Source of the DNA: Bin5 sp965200685
GTDB lineage: Bacteria; Chloroflexota; Anaerolineae; Caldilineales; Caldilineaceae
NCBI GenBank assembly: GCA_965200685.1
Contig: OZ241379.1
Span: 3,410,001 to 3,474,000 of the forward strand
Reading direction: 5' to 3'
Length of the DNA stretch: 64,000 nt
The notes under the pieces were generated by a model. The model saw only the letters and a list, made by a program, of their open reading frames with translations. It had not been told where the DNA came from and did not search any database. A program made the position numbers and the translations under genes. Numbering within the stretch: the stretch's first letter is position 1; each line of letters begins with the position of its first letter. Positions 17,012-26,321 of the stretch are shown in pieces.

Positions 17012-19198
17012 CTATTCCTTAGGGAAAGGGAACTCACCTTCCCAGAGTTTGCCTTCGCCGGGTATCCACTGCCCGGTGTTGATACGGGCGATGGGGTAGG
17101 CTGGGAGAGGGACAGATGCGAGGCATTTCCCATCGAATCTGACACCATGTTCATAGAAAGCAAAGTCAAGGTTGTCAAAGCCGTATTGCTGCCGATGTTG
17201 GGGCAGGTCATTGGTGTCGTGTGGCATGATGTGCAAGAAGAAGCGTGCCTGTATGTCGTCTGGACGGCAAGTGTCCCTGACGTAGTGTAAAGAGTTGTCG
17301 TTGAGGTGTAGGTCGAAGTTGGAGCGGACTAATGGCTGTGTGTCTGTGATCGCGCGATAGGCCTCAGCGTTTCCATAGGCCTTGTTGACTTTGAGAATGA
17401 CGGCATCGGTCAGCTCTGCTATGGGTTCTAGTTCTGGCAACGTGTCTAGGTTGGGCGTCTGGAACCCGCCGTAGAACCAGGTCGTAGCACAGGATTTAGG
17501 TCTACTTCTACAGTAGGACCAGACGAGATAGACATCATCATCGGTATTTCCAATAAACTGTCTCGTCATGGAGTGAAACCCTTGCTCTGAGGGCATGTGA
17601 TGATAGTCTGCGCGGCGGCTGCTATCTGGTGCAGCGACCGTCGGAGCGGGCCAATGACGTATATCATAGATGTGATAATAGGTCGCAGCATCAGTGTACC
17701 AATACATCAACCAGGGCTGTATATTGGTCACGATAGCACCATCAATGGAATGTTCTCGCATGTACTGAAAGACTGCGGAATCAGCGTGCCTTGCGTTGGA
17801 AGCACTCGGAGCAATACGAGCATTGGCGTGTCTTATGGCGCGTGCATTGATGGGCACAGACCAACCAAGCCAGAGGGAAAGGGCTGCGCTGAGGAGAACA
17901 GTCAACAGACTGACCTGTTTCACCTTCCCCCGAACAATTGTGCTGACGAAGGGCAGATGACCGAGGGTTCCTAGCAGCTTTCTCTGCCGTTCATAGCGCA
18001 AGAATCTGTCCATAACCCATACGGCCGTGAACAGGAGCGGAATATACACGGGAGATAGATATCTGCTGTTTCTTAGTGAGTCGAGTGCAGTGTTAGCGAG
18101 GGTCCCAATGAGTGCGATGAGATGGACCAGCACGAAGGAGCCGAATATGTAGGTCCCAATGAGTGCGATGAGATAGACCAGCGCGAAGGAGCCGAATATG
18201 GAGAAAGGCATCCAATCAGTCCATGTTCCCACTTTTTGCTGTGCGCGTATGATAGATAACCCAAGAGCAATGGCCAGTGCCAGCAGGGCTAGGCCTGTCA
18301 ATGCCACAGCGAAACGATGAAACTCTCCCAATGGCAAATCCAGAAATATCCATCTAGATAGGGTGTTGAGTATGATATCCAGAATCTGCGGTAAGGTAAG
18401 GTCTGGCAGGGGTATGTGTCCGCCCGGACTTCCCGAGAGCAGGGAGTTTCGCAGAATCCATAGCACGATAGGGGACACAGAGATCAGTGTATATGCCGCG
18501 ATGTGCTTCATCTTGACCATGAGAGCGGTGTTACGCTGGAGAAGGAGCAGCGACACAATGGTCATGGGCAAGGTAAGGCCCATGTAACGGGTCAAGAAAG
18601 CCAGTGCGGTGAACACTGCTGCCCAAAGCAGGGAGGCCCGCTTGCCTTGGCCCAAGAAGTTGTCGGTGTGGAGTAAAGCGAGAGTGACAAAGAGGAAGAA
18701 AGGGGCTTCGGACATAGCGAAGTAAGCAATAGAGGTCAAGGGGATGGAGAGCAGAATGGCAAGACAGGCCCAGATGATGAGGAAGCGGGAATGAATGCGC
18801 TGCCGCAGATAGTGCCCAGCAACAGCGATGGTCAGCCCAAAGATGGCCGCATTGAGTGGTCCGGCGACAGCGTAAGGGTCAAACACAAAGAGGCTAGCTG
18901 CGGCGAGCAACATGGGATAGAGAGGGGGCCATGCCACATAAAGTTCTTTGTTCGTCAGTTGGACAAAGCCCTCTCCCTCCAGTAGATGTCTGGCTACGGA
19001 TATGTAATATATTGAATCCGAACCTATCCCCACGCCATAGTTGACTTGGCGCGCCAGGATGAGAGCCATGCCCAGCAGGGCGAGTGCTGTCAAGAGCAGA
19101 GTAAAGCGGTCGGGACGCCAGCGCAGGATGGCTTGCGGCTGTAACAGCAAAGCAATGGCCATGCGTCGTGCGGCGGCTGACAGGTCTCGTGTGGGCAT
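17012..19198 (-). CDS. GT39-like membrane protein, copy 8, with internal helix duplication
   Basis: 728 aa with a single C-terminal module. It is longer than other single-module A copies because of a 17-residue tandem duplication inside a membrane helix (FGSFALVYLIALIGTY then FGSFVLVHLIALIGTL), matching the 51-bp DNA repeat at 18,101-18,202. The first loop reads GSDSIYYISVARHLL with AWPPLYP. The cassette is A type (GLTLPMTIVSLLLLQRN). The head reads TNIQPWLMYWYTDAATYY. It shares the N-terminal 55 residues with copy 14. Its last codons are AAG GAA TAG, a one-base departure from the AAGGAG signal used elsewhere. Confidence 0.88.
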   Translation of the reverse strand: MPTRDLSAAARRMAIALLLQPQAILRWRPDRFTLLLTALALLGMALILARQVNYGVGIGSDSIYYISVARHLLEGEGFVQLTNKELYVAWPPLYPMLLAAASLFVFDPYAVAGPLNAAIFGLTIAVAGHYLRQRIHSRFLIIWACLAILLSIPLTSIAYFAMSEAPFFLFVTLALLHTDNFLGQGKRASLLWAAVFTALAFLTRYMGLTLPMTIVSLLLLQRNTALMVKMKHIAAYTLISVSPIVLWILRNSLLSGSPGGHIPLPDLTLPQILDIILNTLSRWIFLDLPLGEFHRFAVALTGLALLALAIALGLSIIRAQQKVGTWTDWMPFSIFGSFALVYLIALIGTYIFGSFVLVHLIALIGTLANTALDSLRNSRYLSPVYIPLLFTAVWVMDRFLRYERQRKLLGTLGHLPFVSTIVRGKVKQVSLLTVLLSAALSLWLGWSVPINARAIRHANARIAPSASNARHADSAVFQYMREHSIDGAIVTNIQPWLMYWYTDAATYYHIYDIRHWPAPTVAAPDSSRRADYHHMPSEQGFHSMTRQFIGNTDDDVYLVWSYCRSRPKSCATTWFYGGFQTPNLDTLPELEPIAELTDAVILKVNKAYGNAEAYRAITDTQPLVRSNFDLHLNDNSLHYVRDTCRPDDIQARFFLHIMPHDTNDLPQHRQQYGFDNLDFAFYEHGVRFDGKCLASVPLPAYPIARINTGQWIPGEGKLWEGEFPFPKE
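18101..18202 (-). repeat. 51-bp tandem duplication inside copy 8
   Basis: Two adjacent 51-bp units (18,101-18,151 and 18,152-18,202) start GGTCCCAATGAGTGCGATGA and differ at only a few positions. The length is a multiple of three, so the frame is kept and the effect is an added 17 residues in a hydrophobic segment. No other copy has it, so it arose in this copy after the family expanded. Confidence 0.9.
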
Positions 19199-19202
19199 GC
19201 GT

Positions 19203-21701
19203 CTACTCCTTAGGGAAAGGGAACTCACCTTCCCAGAGTTTGCCTTCGCCGGGTATCCACTGCCCGGTGTTGATATGGGCGATGGGATAGTCTGGGAGCG
19301 GGACAGATGCAAGGCATTTCCCATCAAATCTCACGACGTGCTTATAGAAAGCAAAGTCAAGGTTGACAAAGCCGTATTGCTGCCGATGTTGGGGCAGATC
19401 ATTGGTGTCGTGTGGCATGATGTGCAAGAAGAAGCGTGCCTGTATGTCGTTTGGGCGGCAAGTATCCCTGACATAGTGCAGGGAATTGTCATTGAGGTAA
19501 ATGTCGAAGTGTGCTCGGAGTACCGCCTGGCCTGCTACGATAGACTGATACGCCTCAGCACCATAGGCATTGTTGACGTTGAGAATAGATTCGCCTTGCC
19601 AGAGTTTGTCTTCTCCGGGCGGTATCCCCTGCCCGGTTTTGATATAGACGATGGGGTAGTCTGGGAGCGGGACAGATGCGAGGCATTTCCCATCGAATCT
19701 TACGCCGTGCTCATAGAAAGCAAAGTTAATGTTGACAAAGCCGTATTGCTGCCGATGTTGGGGCAGGTCATTGGTGTCGTGTGGCATGATGTGCAAGAAG
19801 AAGCGCGCCTGTAAGTCGTCTGGGCGGCAAGTGTCCCTGACGTAGTGCAGGGTATTGTCGTTGAGGTGTAGGTTGAAGTTGGAGCGGACTAATGGCTGTG
19901 TGGCTGTGATCGCGCGATAGGCATCAGCGTTTCCATAGGCCTTGTTGACTTTGAGAATGACGGCATCGGTCAGCTCTGCAATGGGTTCTAGTTCTGGCAA
20001 CGTGTCTAGGTTGGGCGTCTGGAACCCGCCGTAGAACCAGGTCGTAGCACAGGATTTAGGTCTACTTCTACAGTAGGACCAGACGAGATAGACATCATCA
20101 TCGGTATTTCCAATAAACTGTCTCGTCGTGGAGTGAAACCATTGCCTGGAGGGTATGTGATGATAGTCTGCGCGGCTCCTGCTATCTGGTGCAGCGACCG
20201 TCGGAGCGGGCCAATGACTTATATCATATACTTCATAATAGGTCGCAGCATCAGTGTACCAATACACCAACCAGGGCTGTATATTGGTCACGATAGCACC
20301 ATCAATGGAATGTTCTCGTATGTACTGAAAGACTGCGGAATTAGCGTGCTTTGGGATGGATGCACTCGGACCTATACGAGCATTGGCGTGTCTTATGTCA
20401 CGCGCATTGATGGGCACAGACCGACCAAGCCAGAGGGAAAGTGATGCGCTGAGGAGAACGGTCAACAGGCTGACCTGTTGCACCCTTCTTGGAACAATTG
20501 TGCGGATGAAGGGCAGGTCGTTGATGGTGCCCAGCAGCTTTCTCTGTCGCTCATAGCGCAAGAATCTATCTATAACCAGTACGGCTGTGAACAGGAGCGG
20601 AATATACACGGGAGACAGGTATCTGTTGTTTGGAGGCTCGCCTGCAACGGTAGCGGTCGCCCCAATGATTGCGATGAGATAGACTAGCGAGAAGGAGCTG
20701 AATATGGAGAAAGGCCTCCAGTTGGTCCGTGTTCCAACCTTCTGCTGTGCGCGTATGATAGATAACCCAAGTGCAATGGCCAGTACTAGCAGGGCTAGGC
20801 CTGTCAATGCCACAGCGAAACGATGAAACTCTCCCAATGGCAAATCCAGAAACACCCAGCGAGACAGAGTGTTGAGCATGAAATCCAGAAGATTGGGTAC
20901 GGTCATGTTAGCTGAGTAATATCCAGGCGGTCTTCCCGAGATCAGGAAATTTCGCAGCATCCAGAGAGCGATAGGAGGCACAGAAATCAGTGTATATACC
21001 GCGATGTGCTTCATCTTGGCCACAGATCCGGTGTTGCGCTGGAGAAGGAGCAGCGGCACAATGGTCATGGGCAAGGTAAGGCCGATGTAACGGGTCAAGC
21101 AGGCCAGTGCGGTGAACACTGCTGCCCAAAGCAGGGAGGCCCGCTTGCCTTGGCCCAAGAAGTTGTCGGTGTGGAGTAAAGAGAGGGTGACAAAGAGGAA
21201 GAAAGGGGCTTCGGACATAGCGAAGTAAGCAATTGAGGTCAAGGGGATGGAGAGCAGAATGGCGAGACAGGCCCAGAGGATGAGGAAGCGGGAATGAATG
21301 CGCTGCCGCAGATAGTACCCGGCCACAAAGATGGTCAGTCCAAAGATGGCCACATTGAGTGGTCCGGCGACATCAAGAGGGTCAAACACAAAGAGGCTAG
21401 TTGTAGCGAGCAACATGGGATAGAGAGGGGGCCAAATCAGATAAGGTTCTTTGTTCGTCAGTTGGCCAAAGCCCTCTCCCTCCAGTAGATGTCTGGCTAC
21501 GGATATGTAATATATTGAATCCGCACCTATCCCCGCGCCATAGTTGACTTGGCGCGCTAGGATGAGGGCTGCGCCGAGAAGGGCAAGCGCGGCTAGGGTC
21601 AGTGTGAAGCGGTCGGGACGCCAGCGCAAGATGGCTTGCGGCTGTAGTGGCCAGGCAGTAGCTAGGCGTCGTGCGGCGGCTGACAGGTTGCGTATGTACA
21701 T
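19203..21701 (-). CDS. GT39-like membrane protein, copy 7, with doubled C-terminal module
   Basis: 832 aa with two C-terminal modules. The first ends at IKTGQGIPPGEDKLWQGES and the second at the stop. The distal 610 bp are almost identical to copies 13 and 4. The cytoplasmic start MYIRNLSAAARRLATAWPL is shared with parts of copies 6 and 10. The first loop reads GADSIYYISVARHLL with IWPPLYP. The A cassette has TVPNLLDFMLNTLSRWVFLDLPLGE. The head TNIQPWLVYWYTDAATYYEVYDI is close to that of its neighbour copy 8. Its SD is the standard AAGGAG overlapping the stop of copy 6. Confidence 0.88.
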   Translation of the reverse strand: MYIRNLSAAARRLATAWPLQPQAILRWRPDRFTLTLAALALLGAALILARQVNYGAGIGADSIYYISVARHLLEGEGFGQLTNKEPYLIWPPLYPMLLATTSLFVFDPLDVAGPLNVAIFGLTIFVAGYYLRQRIHSRFLILWACLAILLSIPLTSIAYFAMSEAPFFLFVTLSLLHTDNFLGQGKRASLLWAAVFTALACLTRYIGLTLPMTIVPLLLLQRNTGSVAKMKHIAVYTLISVPPIALWMLRNFLISGRPPGYYSANMTVPNLLDFMLNTLSRWVFLDLPLGEFHRFAVALTGLALLVLAIALGLSIIRAQQKVGTRTNWRPFSIFSSFSLVYLIAIIGATATVAGEPPNNRYLSPVYIPLLFTAVLVIDRFLRYERQRKLLGTINDLPFIRTIVPRRVQQVSLLTVLLSASLSLWLGRSVPINARDIRHANARIGPSASIPKHANSAVFQYIREHSIDGAIVTNIQPWLVYWYTDAATYYEVYDISHWPAPTVAAPDSRSRADYHHIPSRQWFHSTTRQFIGNTDDDVYLVWSYCRSRPKSCATTWFYGGFQTPNLDTLPELEPIAELTDAVILKVNKAYGNADAYRAITATQPLVRSNFNLHLNDNTLHYVRDTCRPDDLQARFFLHIMPHDTNDLPQHRQQYGFVNINFAFYEHGVRFDGKCLASVPLPDYPIVYIKTGQGIPPGEDKLWQGESILNVNNAYGAEAYQSIVAGQAVLRAHFDIYLNDNSLHYVRDTCRPNDIQARFFLHIMPHDTNDLPQHRQQYGFVNLDFAFYKHVVRFDGKCLASVPLPDYPIAHINTGQWIPGEGKLWEGEFPFPKE

Positions 21702-21705
21702 GCGT

Positions 21706-23832
21706 CTACTCCTTAGGGAACGGGAACTCGCCTTCCCAGATTCGGCCTTCGTCGGGTATCCACTGCCCGGTGTTGATACGGGCGATGGAGTAGTCTGGGA
21801 GCGGGACAGATGCGAGGCATTTCCCATCGAATCTTACGCCGTGCTCATAGAAAGCAAAGTCAAGGTTGACAAAGCCGTATTGCTGCCGATGTTGGGGTAG
21901 GTCATTGGTGTCGTGTGGCACGATGTGCAAGAGGAAGCGTGCTTGGGTATCGGCTGGGCTGCAAGTATCCCTGACGTAGTGTAGGGTGTTGTCGATGAGG
22001 TGTAGGTCGAAGTTGGATCGGACTAATGGCTGTGTGTCTGTGATCGCGCGATAGGCATCAGCGTTTCCATAGGATTTGTTGACTTTGAGAATGACGCCAT
22101 CGGTCAGCTCGGCTATGGATTCTAGTTCTGGCAACGTGTCTAGGTTGGGCGTATGAAACCCGCCGTAGAACCAGGTCGCGGCACAGGATCTAGGTCGACT
22201 GCAGTAGGCCCAGACGAGATAGACATCATCATCGGTATTTCCAATAAACAGTCTCATCATGTACCGATGCCATGAGGCTATGTGATGATAGTCTGCGCGG
22301 CGGCCGCTATCTGGTGCAGCGACCGTCAGAGCGGGCCAATGACGTATATCATAGATGTGATAATAGGTCGCAGCATCTGTGTACCAATACACAGGTGTCT
22401 GGCCTATATTGGTCACAATAGCATCATCAATGGAATGTTCGCGCATGTACTGCAAAACTTCAGAAGCAGCGTACTTTGTGACGTGTTGACTCGGGCCAAT
22501 CTGCTCGTTGGCCTGCCTGATGGCGCGTGCATTGATGGGCACAGACCGACCAAGCCAGAGGGAAAGTGCTGTGGTGAGGAGAACAGTCAATAGGCTGACC
22601 TGTTTCACCCCTCTTGGAACAATTGTGCGGATGAAGGGCAGATTGTTGATGGTGCCCAGCAGCTTTCTCTGCCGTTCATAGCGCAAGAATCTGTCCATAA
22701 CCCATACGGCCGTGAACAGGAGCGGAATATACACGGGAGATAGATATCTGTTTCCTTGCGAGAAGAGTGTAATGATAGCGAGGGTTCCAATGAGTGCGAT
22801 GAGATAGACCAGTGCAAAGGCAGCAAATAGAGAGAAAGGACTCCAGTCAGTCCATGTTCCCATTTTCTGCTGTGCGCGTATGATGGATACCCCAAGAGCA
22901 ATGGCCAGTGCCAGCAGGGCTAGGCCTGTCAATGCCACAGCGAAACGATGAAACTCTCCCAATGGCAAATCCAGAAACACCCAGCGAGACAGGGCGTTGA
23001 GCCTGCTATCCAGAAGCTGCGGTAAGGTAAGGTCTGGCGGGGGGGGGGTGTGACCGGCCGGACTTCCCGAGAGCAGGAAGTTTCGCAGCATCCAGAGAGC
23101 GATAGGAGGCACAGAAATCAGTGTATATACCGCGATATGCTTCACCTTGGCCACAGATCCGGTGTTGCGCTGGAGAAGGAGCAGCGGCACAATGGTCATA
23201 GGCAAGGTAAGGCCGATGTAACGTGTCAAGCAGGCCAGAGCGGTGAACACTGCTGCCCAAAGCAGGGATGACCGCTTGCCTTGGTGCAGGAAATAGTCAG
23301 TGTGGAGTAAAGAGAGGGTGACAAAGAGGAAGAAAGGTGCTTCGGACATAGCGAAGTAAGTAATTGAGGTCAAGGGGATGGAGAGCAGAATGGCAAGACA
23401 GGCCCAGAGGATGAGGAAGCGGGAGTGAATGCGCTGCCGCAGATAGTGCCCGGCTACAAAGATGGTCAGTCCAAAGATGGCTGCATTGAGTGGTCCGGCG
23501 ACATCGAAAGGGTCAAATACAAAGAAGCTAGCTGCGGCGAGCAACATGGGATAGAGAGGGGGAAATTTCATATAAAGCTCTTTGTTCGTCAGTTGGCCAA
23601 AGCCCTCTCCCTCCAGTAGATGTCTGGCCACGGATATGTAAGCTATCGAATCCCAAGTCAGGGCCGCGCCATAGTTGACTTGGCGCGCTAGGATGAGGGC
23701 TGCGCCGAGAAGGGCAAGCGCGGCTAGGGTCAGTGTGAAGCGGTCGGGACGCCAGCGCAGGATGGCTTGCGGCTGTAGCGGCCAGGCAATAGCTAGGCGT
23801 CGCGCAGCGGCTGGCAGGTCTCGTGTGGGCAT
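21706..23832 (-). CDS. GT39-like membrane protein, copy 6, with a poly-C tract
   Basis: 708 aa, A cassette, single C-terminal module. The extracytoplasmic loop after the segment WMLRNFLLSGSPAG contains HTPPPPDLTLPQ. These prolines are encoded by an uninterrupted run of ten C on the coding strand (ten G at 23,039-23,048). The matching loop in copy 5 (HRSPPDLTLPQ) has no such run. Slippage by one base would stop translation roughly 40% of the way through and could uncouple the genes behind it. The first loop reads TWDSIAYISVARHLL and MKFPPLYP. The head is TNIGQTPVYWYTDAATYY, also found in copy 4. Confidence 0.88.
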   Translation of the reverse strand: MPTRDLPAAARRLAIAWPLQPQAILRWRPDRFTLTLAALALLGAALILARQVNYGAALTWDSIAYISVARHLLEGEGFGQLTNKELYMKFPPLYPMLLAAASFFVFDPFDVAGPLNAAIFGLTIFVAGHYLRQRIHSRFLILWACLAILLSIPLTSITYFAMSEAPFFLFVTLSLLHTDYFLHQGKRSSLLWAAVFTALACLTRYIGLTLPMTIVPLLLLQRNTGSVAKVKHIAVYTLISVPPIALWMLRNFLLSGSPAGHTPPPPDLTLPQLLDSRLNALSRWVFLDLPLGEFHRFAVALTGLALLALAIALGVSIIRAQQKMGTWTDWSPFSLFAAFALVYLIALIGTLAIITLFSQGNRYLSPVYIPLLFTAVWVMDRFLRYERQRKLLGTINNLPFIRTIVPRGVKQVSLLTVLLTTALSLWLGRSVPINARAIRQANEQIGPSQHVTKYAASEVLQYMREHSIDDAIVTNIGQTPVYWYTDAATYYHIYDIRHWPALTVAAPDSGRRADYHHIASWHRYMMRLFIGNTDDDVYLVWAYCSRPRSCAATWFYGGFHTPNLDTLPELESIAELTDGVILKVNKSYGNADAYRAITDTQPLVRSNFDLHLIDNTLHYVRDTCSPADTQARFLLHIVPHDTNDLPQHRQQYGFVNLDFAFYEHGVRFDGKCLASVPLPDYSIARINTGQWIPDEGRIWEGEFPFPKE

Positions 23833-23836
23833 GCGT

Positions 23837-26317
23837 CTACTCCTTAGGGAAAGGGAACTCACCTTTCCAGAGTTTGCCTTCGCCAGGTATCCACTGCCCG
23901 GTGTTGATACGGGCGATGGAGTAGTCTGGGAGCGGGACAGATGCGAGGCATTTCCCATCAAACCTCACGACGTGCTCATAGAAAGCAAAGCCAAGGTTGT
24001 CAAAGCCGTATTGCTGCCGATGTTGGGGCAGATCATTGGTGTCGTGTGGCATGATGTGCAAGAAGAAGCGGGCCTGTACGTCGGCTGGGCTGCAAGTGTC
24101 CCTGACGTAATGTAGGGTGTTGTCGTTGAGGTAGATGTCGAAGTGTGCTCGGAGTACCGCCTGGCCTACTACGATAGACTGATACGCCTCAGCACCATAG
24201 GCATTGTTGACATTGACAATAGACTCGCCTTGCCAGAATAGGCTTTCGTTGGGTGTCCCTTGTCCGGTTTTGATATAGACGATGGGGTAATCTGGGAGCG
24301 GGACAGATGCGAGGCATTTCCCGTCGAATCTTACGCCGTGCTCATAGAAAGCAAAGTCAAGGGTGACAAAGCCGTATTGCTGCCGATGTTGGGGTAGGTC
24401 ATTGGTGTCGTGTGGCACGATGTGCAAGAGGAAGCGTGCCTGTATGTCGTCTGGGCGGCAAGTATCCCTGACGTAGTGCAGGGTATTGTCGATGAGGTGT
24501 AGGTCGAAGTTGGACCGGACTAATGGCTGTGTGTCTGTGATCGCGCGATAGGCATCAGCGTTTCCATAGGATTTGTTGACTTTGAGAATGACGCCATCGG
24601 TCAGCTCGGCTATGGGTTCTAGTTCTGGCAACGTGTCTAGGTTGGGCGTCTGGAACCCGCCATAGAACCAAGGAGAGCCGTAGAACCAGACAAGATAGAC
24701 ATCATCCTCAGTATTTCCAATAAACAGTCTCACCCCGTACCGATTCCAATACTCTTGACTTGAAGGTGTGTGATGATAGTCTGCGCGGCGGCTGCTATAG
24801 GGTGCAGCGACCGTCGGAGCGGGCCAATGACGTATATCATATAAATTATAAAAGGTCGCAGCATCTGTGTACCAATACACAAGTGTCTGGCTTGTATTGG
24901 TCACAATAGCATCATCAATGGAATGTTCTCGCATGTACTGAAAGACTGCGGAATCAGCGTACCTTGCGACGGGTTGACTCGGGCCAATCTGCTCGTTGGC
25001 CTGCCTGATGGCGCGCGCATTGATGGGCACAGACCGCCCAAGCCAGAGGGAAAGAACTGCGCTGAGGAGAACAGTCAATAGGCTGACCTGTTTCACCCCT
25101 CTTGGAATAATTGTGCGGATGAAGGGCAGGTTGTTGATGGTGCCTAGCAGCTTTCTCTGCTGTTCAGCACGCAAGACTCTGTCCATAACGAATACTGCAG
25201 TGAACAGGAGCGGAATATACACGGGAGACAGATATCTGTTTCCTTGCGAGAAGAGTCTAATGATAACGAGGGTTCCAATGATTGCGATGAGATAGACCAG
25301 TGCAAAGGCAGCAAATAGAGAGAAAGGCCTCCAGTCAGTCCATGTTCCCATTTTCTGCTGTGCGCGTATGATGGATACCCCAAGAGCAATGGCCAGTACC
25401 AGCAGGGCTAGGCCTGTCAATGCCACAGCGAAACGATGAAACTCTCCCAATGGCAAATCCAGAAACACCCAGCGAGACAGGGCGTTGAGCCTGCTATCCA
25501 GAATCTGCGGTAAGGTAAGGTCTGGCGGGGATCTGTGTGCGGCCGGACTTCCCGAGAGCAGGAAGTTTCGCAGTATCCAGAGAGCGATAGGAGGCACAGA
25601 AATCAGTGTATATACCGCGATGTGCTTCATCTTGGTCACAGATCCGGTGTTGCGCTGGAGAAGGATCAGCGGCACAATGGTCATGGGCAAGGTAAGGCCG
25701 ATGTAACGTGTCAAGCAGGCCAGAGCGGTGAACACTGCTGCCCAAAGCAGGGAGGCCCGCTTGCCTTGGTGCAGGAAATAGTCAGTGTGGAGTAAAGAGA
25801 GGGTAACAAAGAGAATGAAAGGTGCTTCGGACATAGCCGTGTAAGTAATTGAGGTTAAGGGGATGGAGAGCAGAATGGCAAGACAGGCCCAGAGGATGAG
25901 GAAGCGAGAATGAATGTGCTGTCGTAGATAATGTCCAGCAACAAAGATGGTCAGTCCAAAGATGGCTGCATTGAGTGGTCCGGCGACATCGAGAGGGTCA
26001 AATACAAAGAGGCTAGCTGCGGCGAGCAACATGGGGTAGAGAGGGGGCCAGGCCACATAAAGCCCTTTGTTCATCACTGTGACAAAGCCCTCTCCTTCCA
26101 GCAGATGTCTGGCTACGGATATATAAAGTATTGAATCCGAACCTATCCCCACGCCATAGTTGACTTGGCGCGCTAGGATGAGGGCTGCGCCGAGAAGGGA
26201 AAGCGCGGCTAGGGTCAGTGTAAAGCGGTCGGGACGCCAGCGCAGGATGGCTTGCGGCTGTAACAGCAAAGCAATGGCCATGCGTCGTGCGGCGGCTGAC
26301 AGGTCTCGTGTGGGCAT
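23837..26317 (-). CDS. GT39-like membrane protein, copy 5, with doubled C-terminal module
   Basis: 826 aa, A cassette. The two C-terminal modules are joined by IKTGQGTPNESLFWQGESIVNVNNAYG, the linker type also seen in copies 2 and 3 and distinct from the PPGEDK linker of copies 4, 7 and 13. The first loop reads GSDSILYISVARHLL with AWPPLYP. In the ectodomain the cysteine insert is missing (VWFYGSPWFYGGF). The stretch around 24,990-25,300 closely matches 32,500-32,800 in copy 2, so these two copies have exchanged sequence although three genes lie between them. Start MPTRDLSAAARRM, 4 nt after the stop of copy 4. Confidence 0.88.
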   Translation of the reverse strand: MPTRDLSAAARRMAIALLLQPQAILRWRPDRFTLTLAALSLLGAALILARQVNYGVGIGSDSILYISVARHLLEGEGFVTVMNKGLYVAWPPLYPMLLAAASLFVFDPLDVAGPLNAAIFGLTIFVAGHYLRQHIHSRFLILWACLAILLSIPLTSITYTAMSEAPFILFVTLSLLHTDYFLHQGKRASLLWAAVFTALACLTRYIGLTLPMTIVPLILLQRNTGSVTKMKHIAVYTLISVPPIALWILRNFLLSGSPAAHRSPPDLTLPQILDSRLNALSRWVFLDLPLGEFHRFAVALTGLALLVLAIALGVSIIRAQQKMGTWTDWRPFSLFAAFALVYLIAIIGTLVIIRLFSQGNRYLSPVYIPLLFTAVFVMDRVLRAEQQRKLLGTINNLPFIRTIIPRGVKQVSLLTVLLSAVLSLWLGRSVPINARAIRQANEQIGPSQPVARYADSAVFQYMREHSIDDAIVTNTSQTLVYWYTDAATFYNLYDIRHWPAPTVAAPYSSRRADYHHTPSSQEYWNRYGVRLFIGNTEDDVYLVWFYGSPWFYGGFQTPNLDTLPELEPIAELTDGVILKVNKSYGNADAYRAITDTQPLVRSNFDLHLIDNTLHYVRDTCRPDDIQARFLLHIVPHDTNDLPQHRQQYGFVTLDFAFYEHGVRFDGKCLASVPLPDYPIVYIKTGQGTPNESLFWQGESIVNVNNAYGAEAYQSIVVGQAVLRAHFDIYLNDNTLHYVRDTCSPADVQARFFLHIMPHDTNDLPQHRQQYGFDNLGFAFYEHVVRFDGKCLASVPLPDYSIARINTGQWIPGEGKLWKGEFPFPKE

Positions 26318-26321
26318 GCGT

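Noticed and set aside
19041..19814. Plus-strand open frame of 257 codons opposite the array (similar ones at 5,862 and 26,160)
   Set aside because: It is antisense to two conserved array genes and its sequence is fully explained by their codons; no ribosome binding site or family match.
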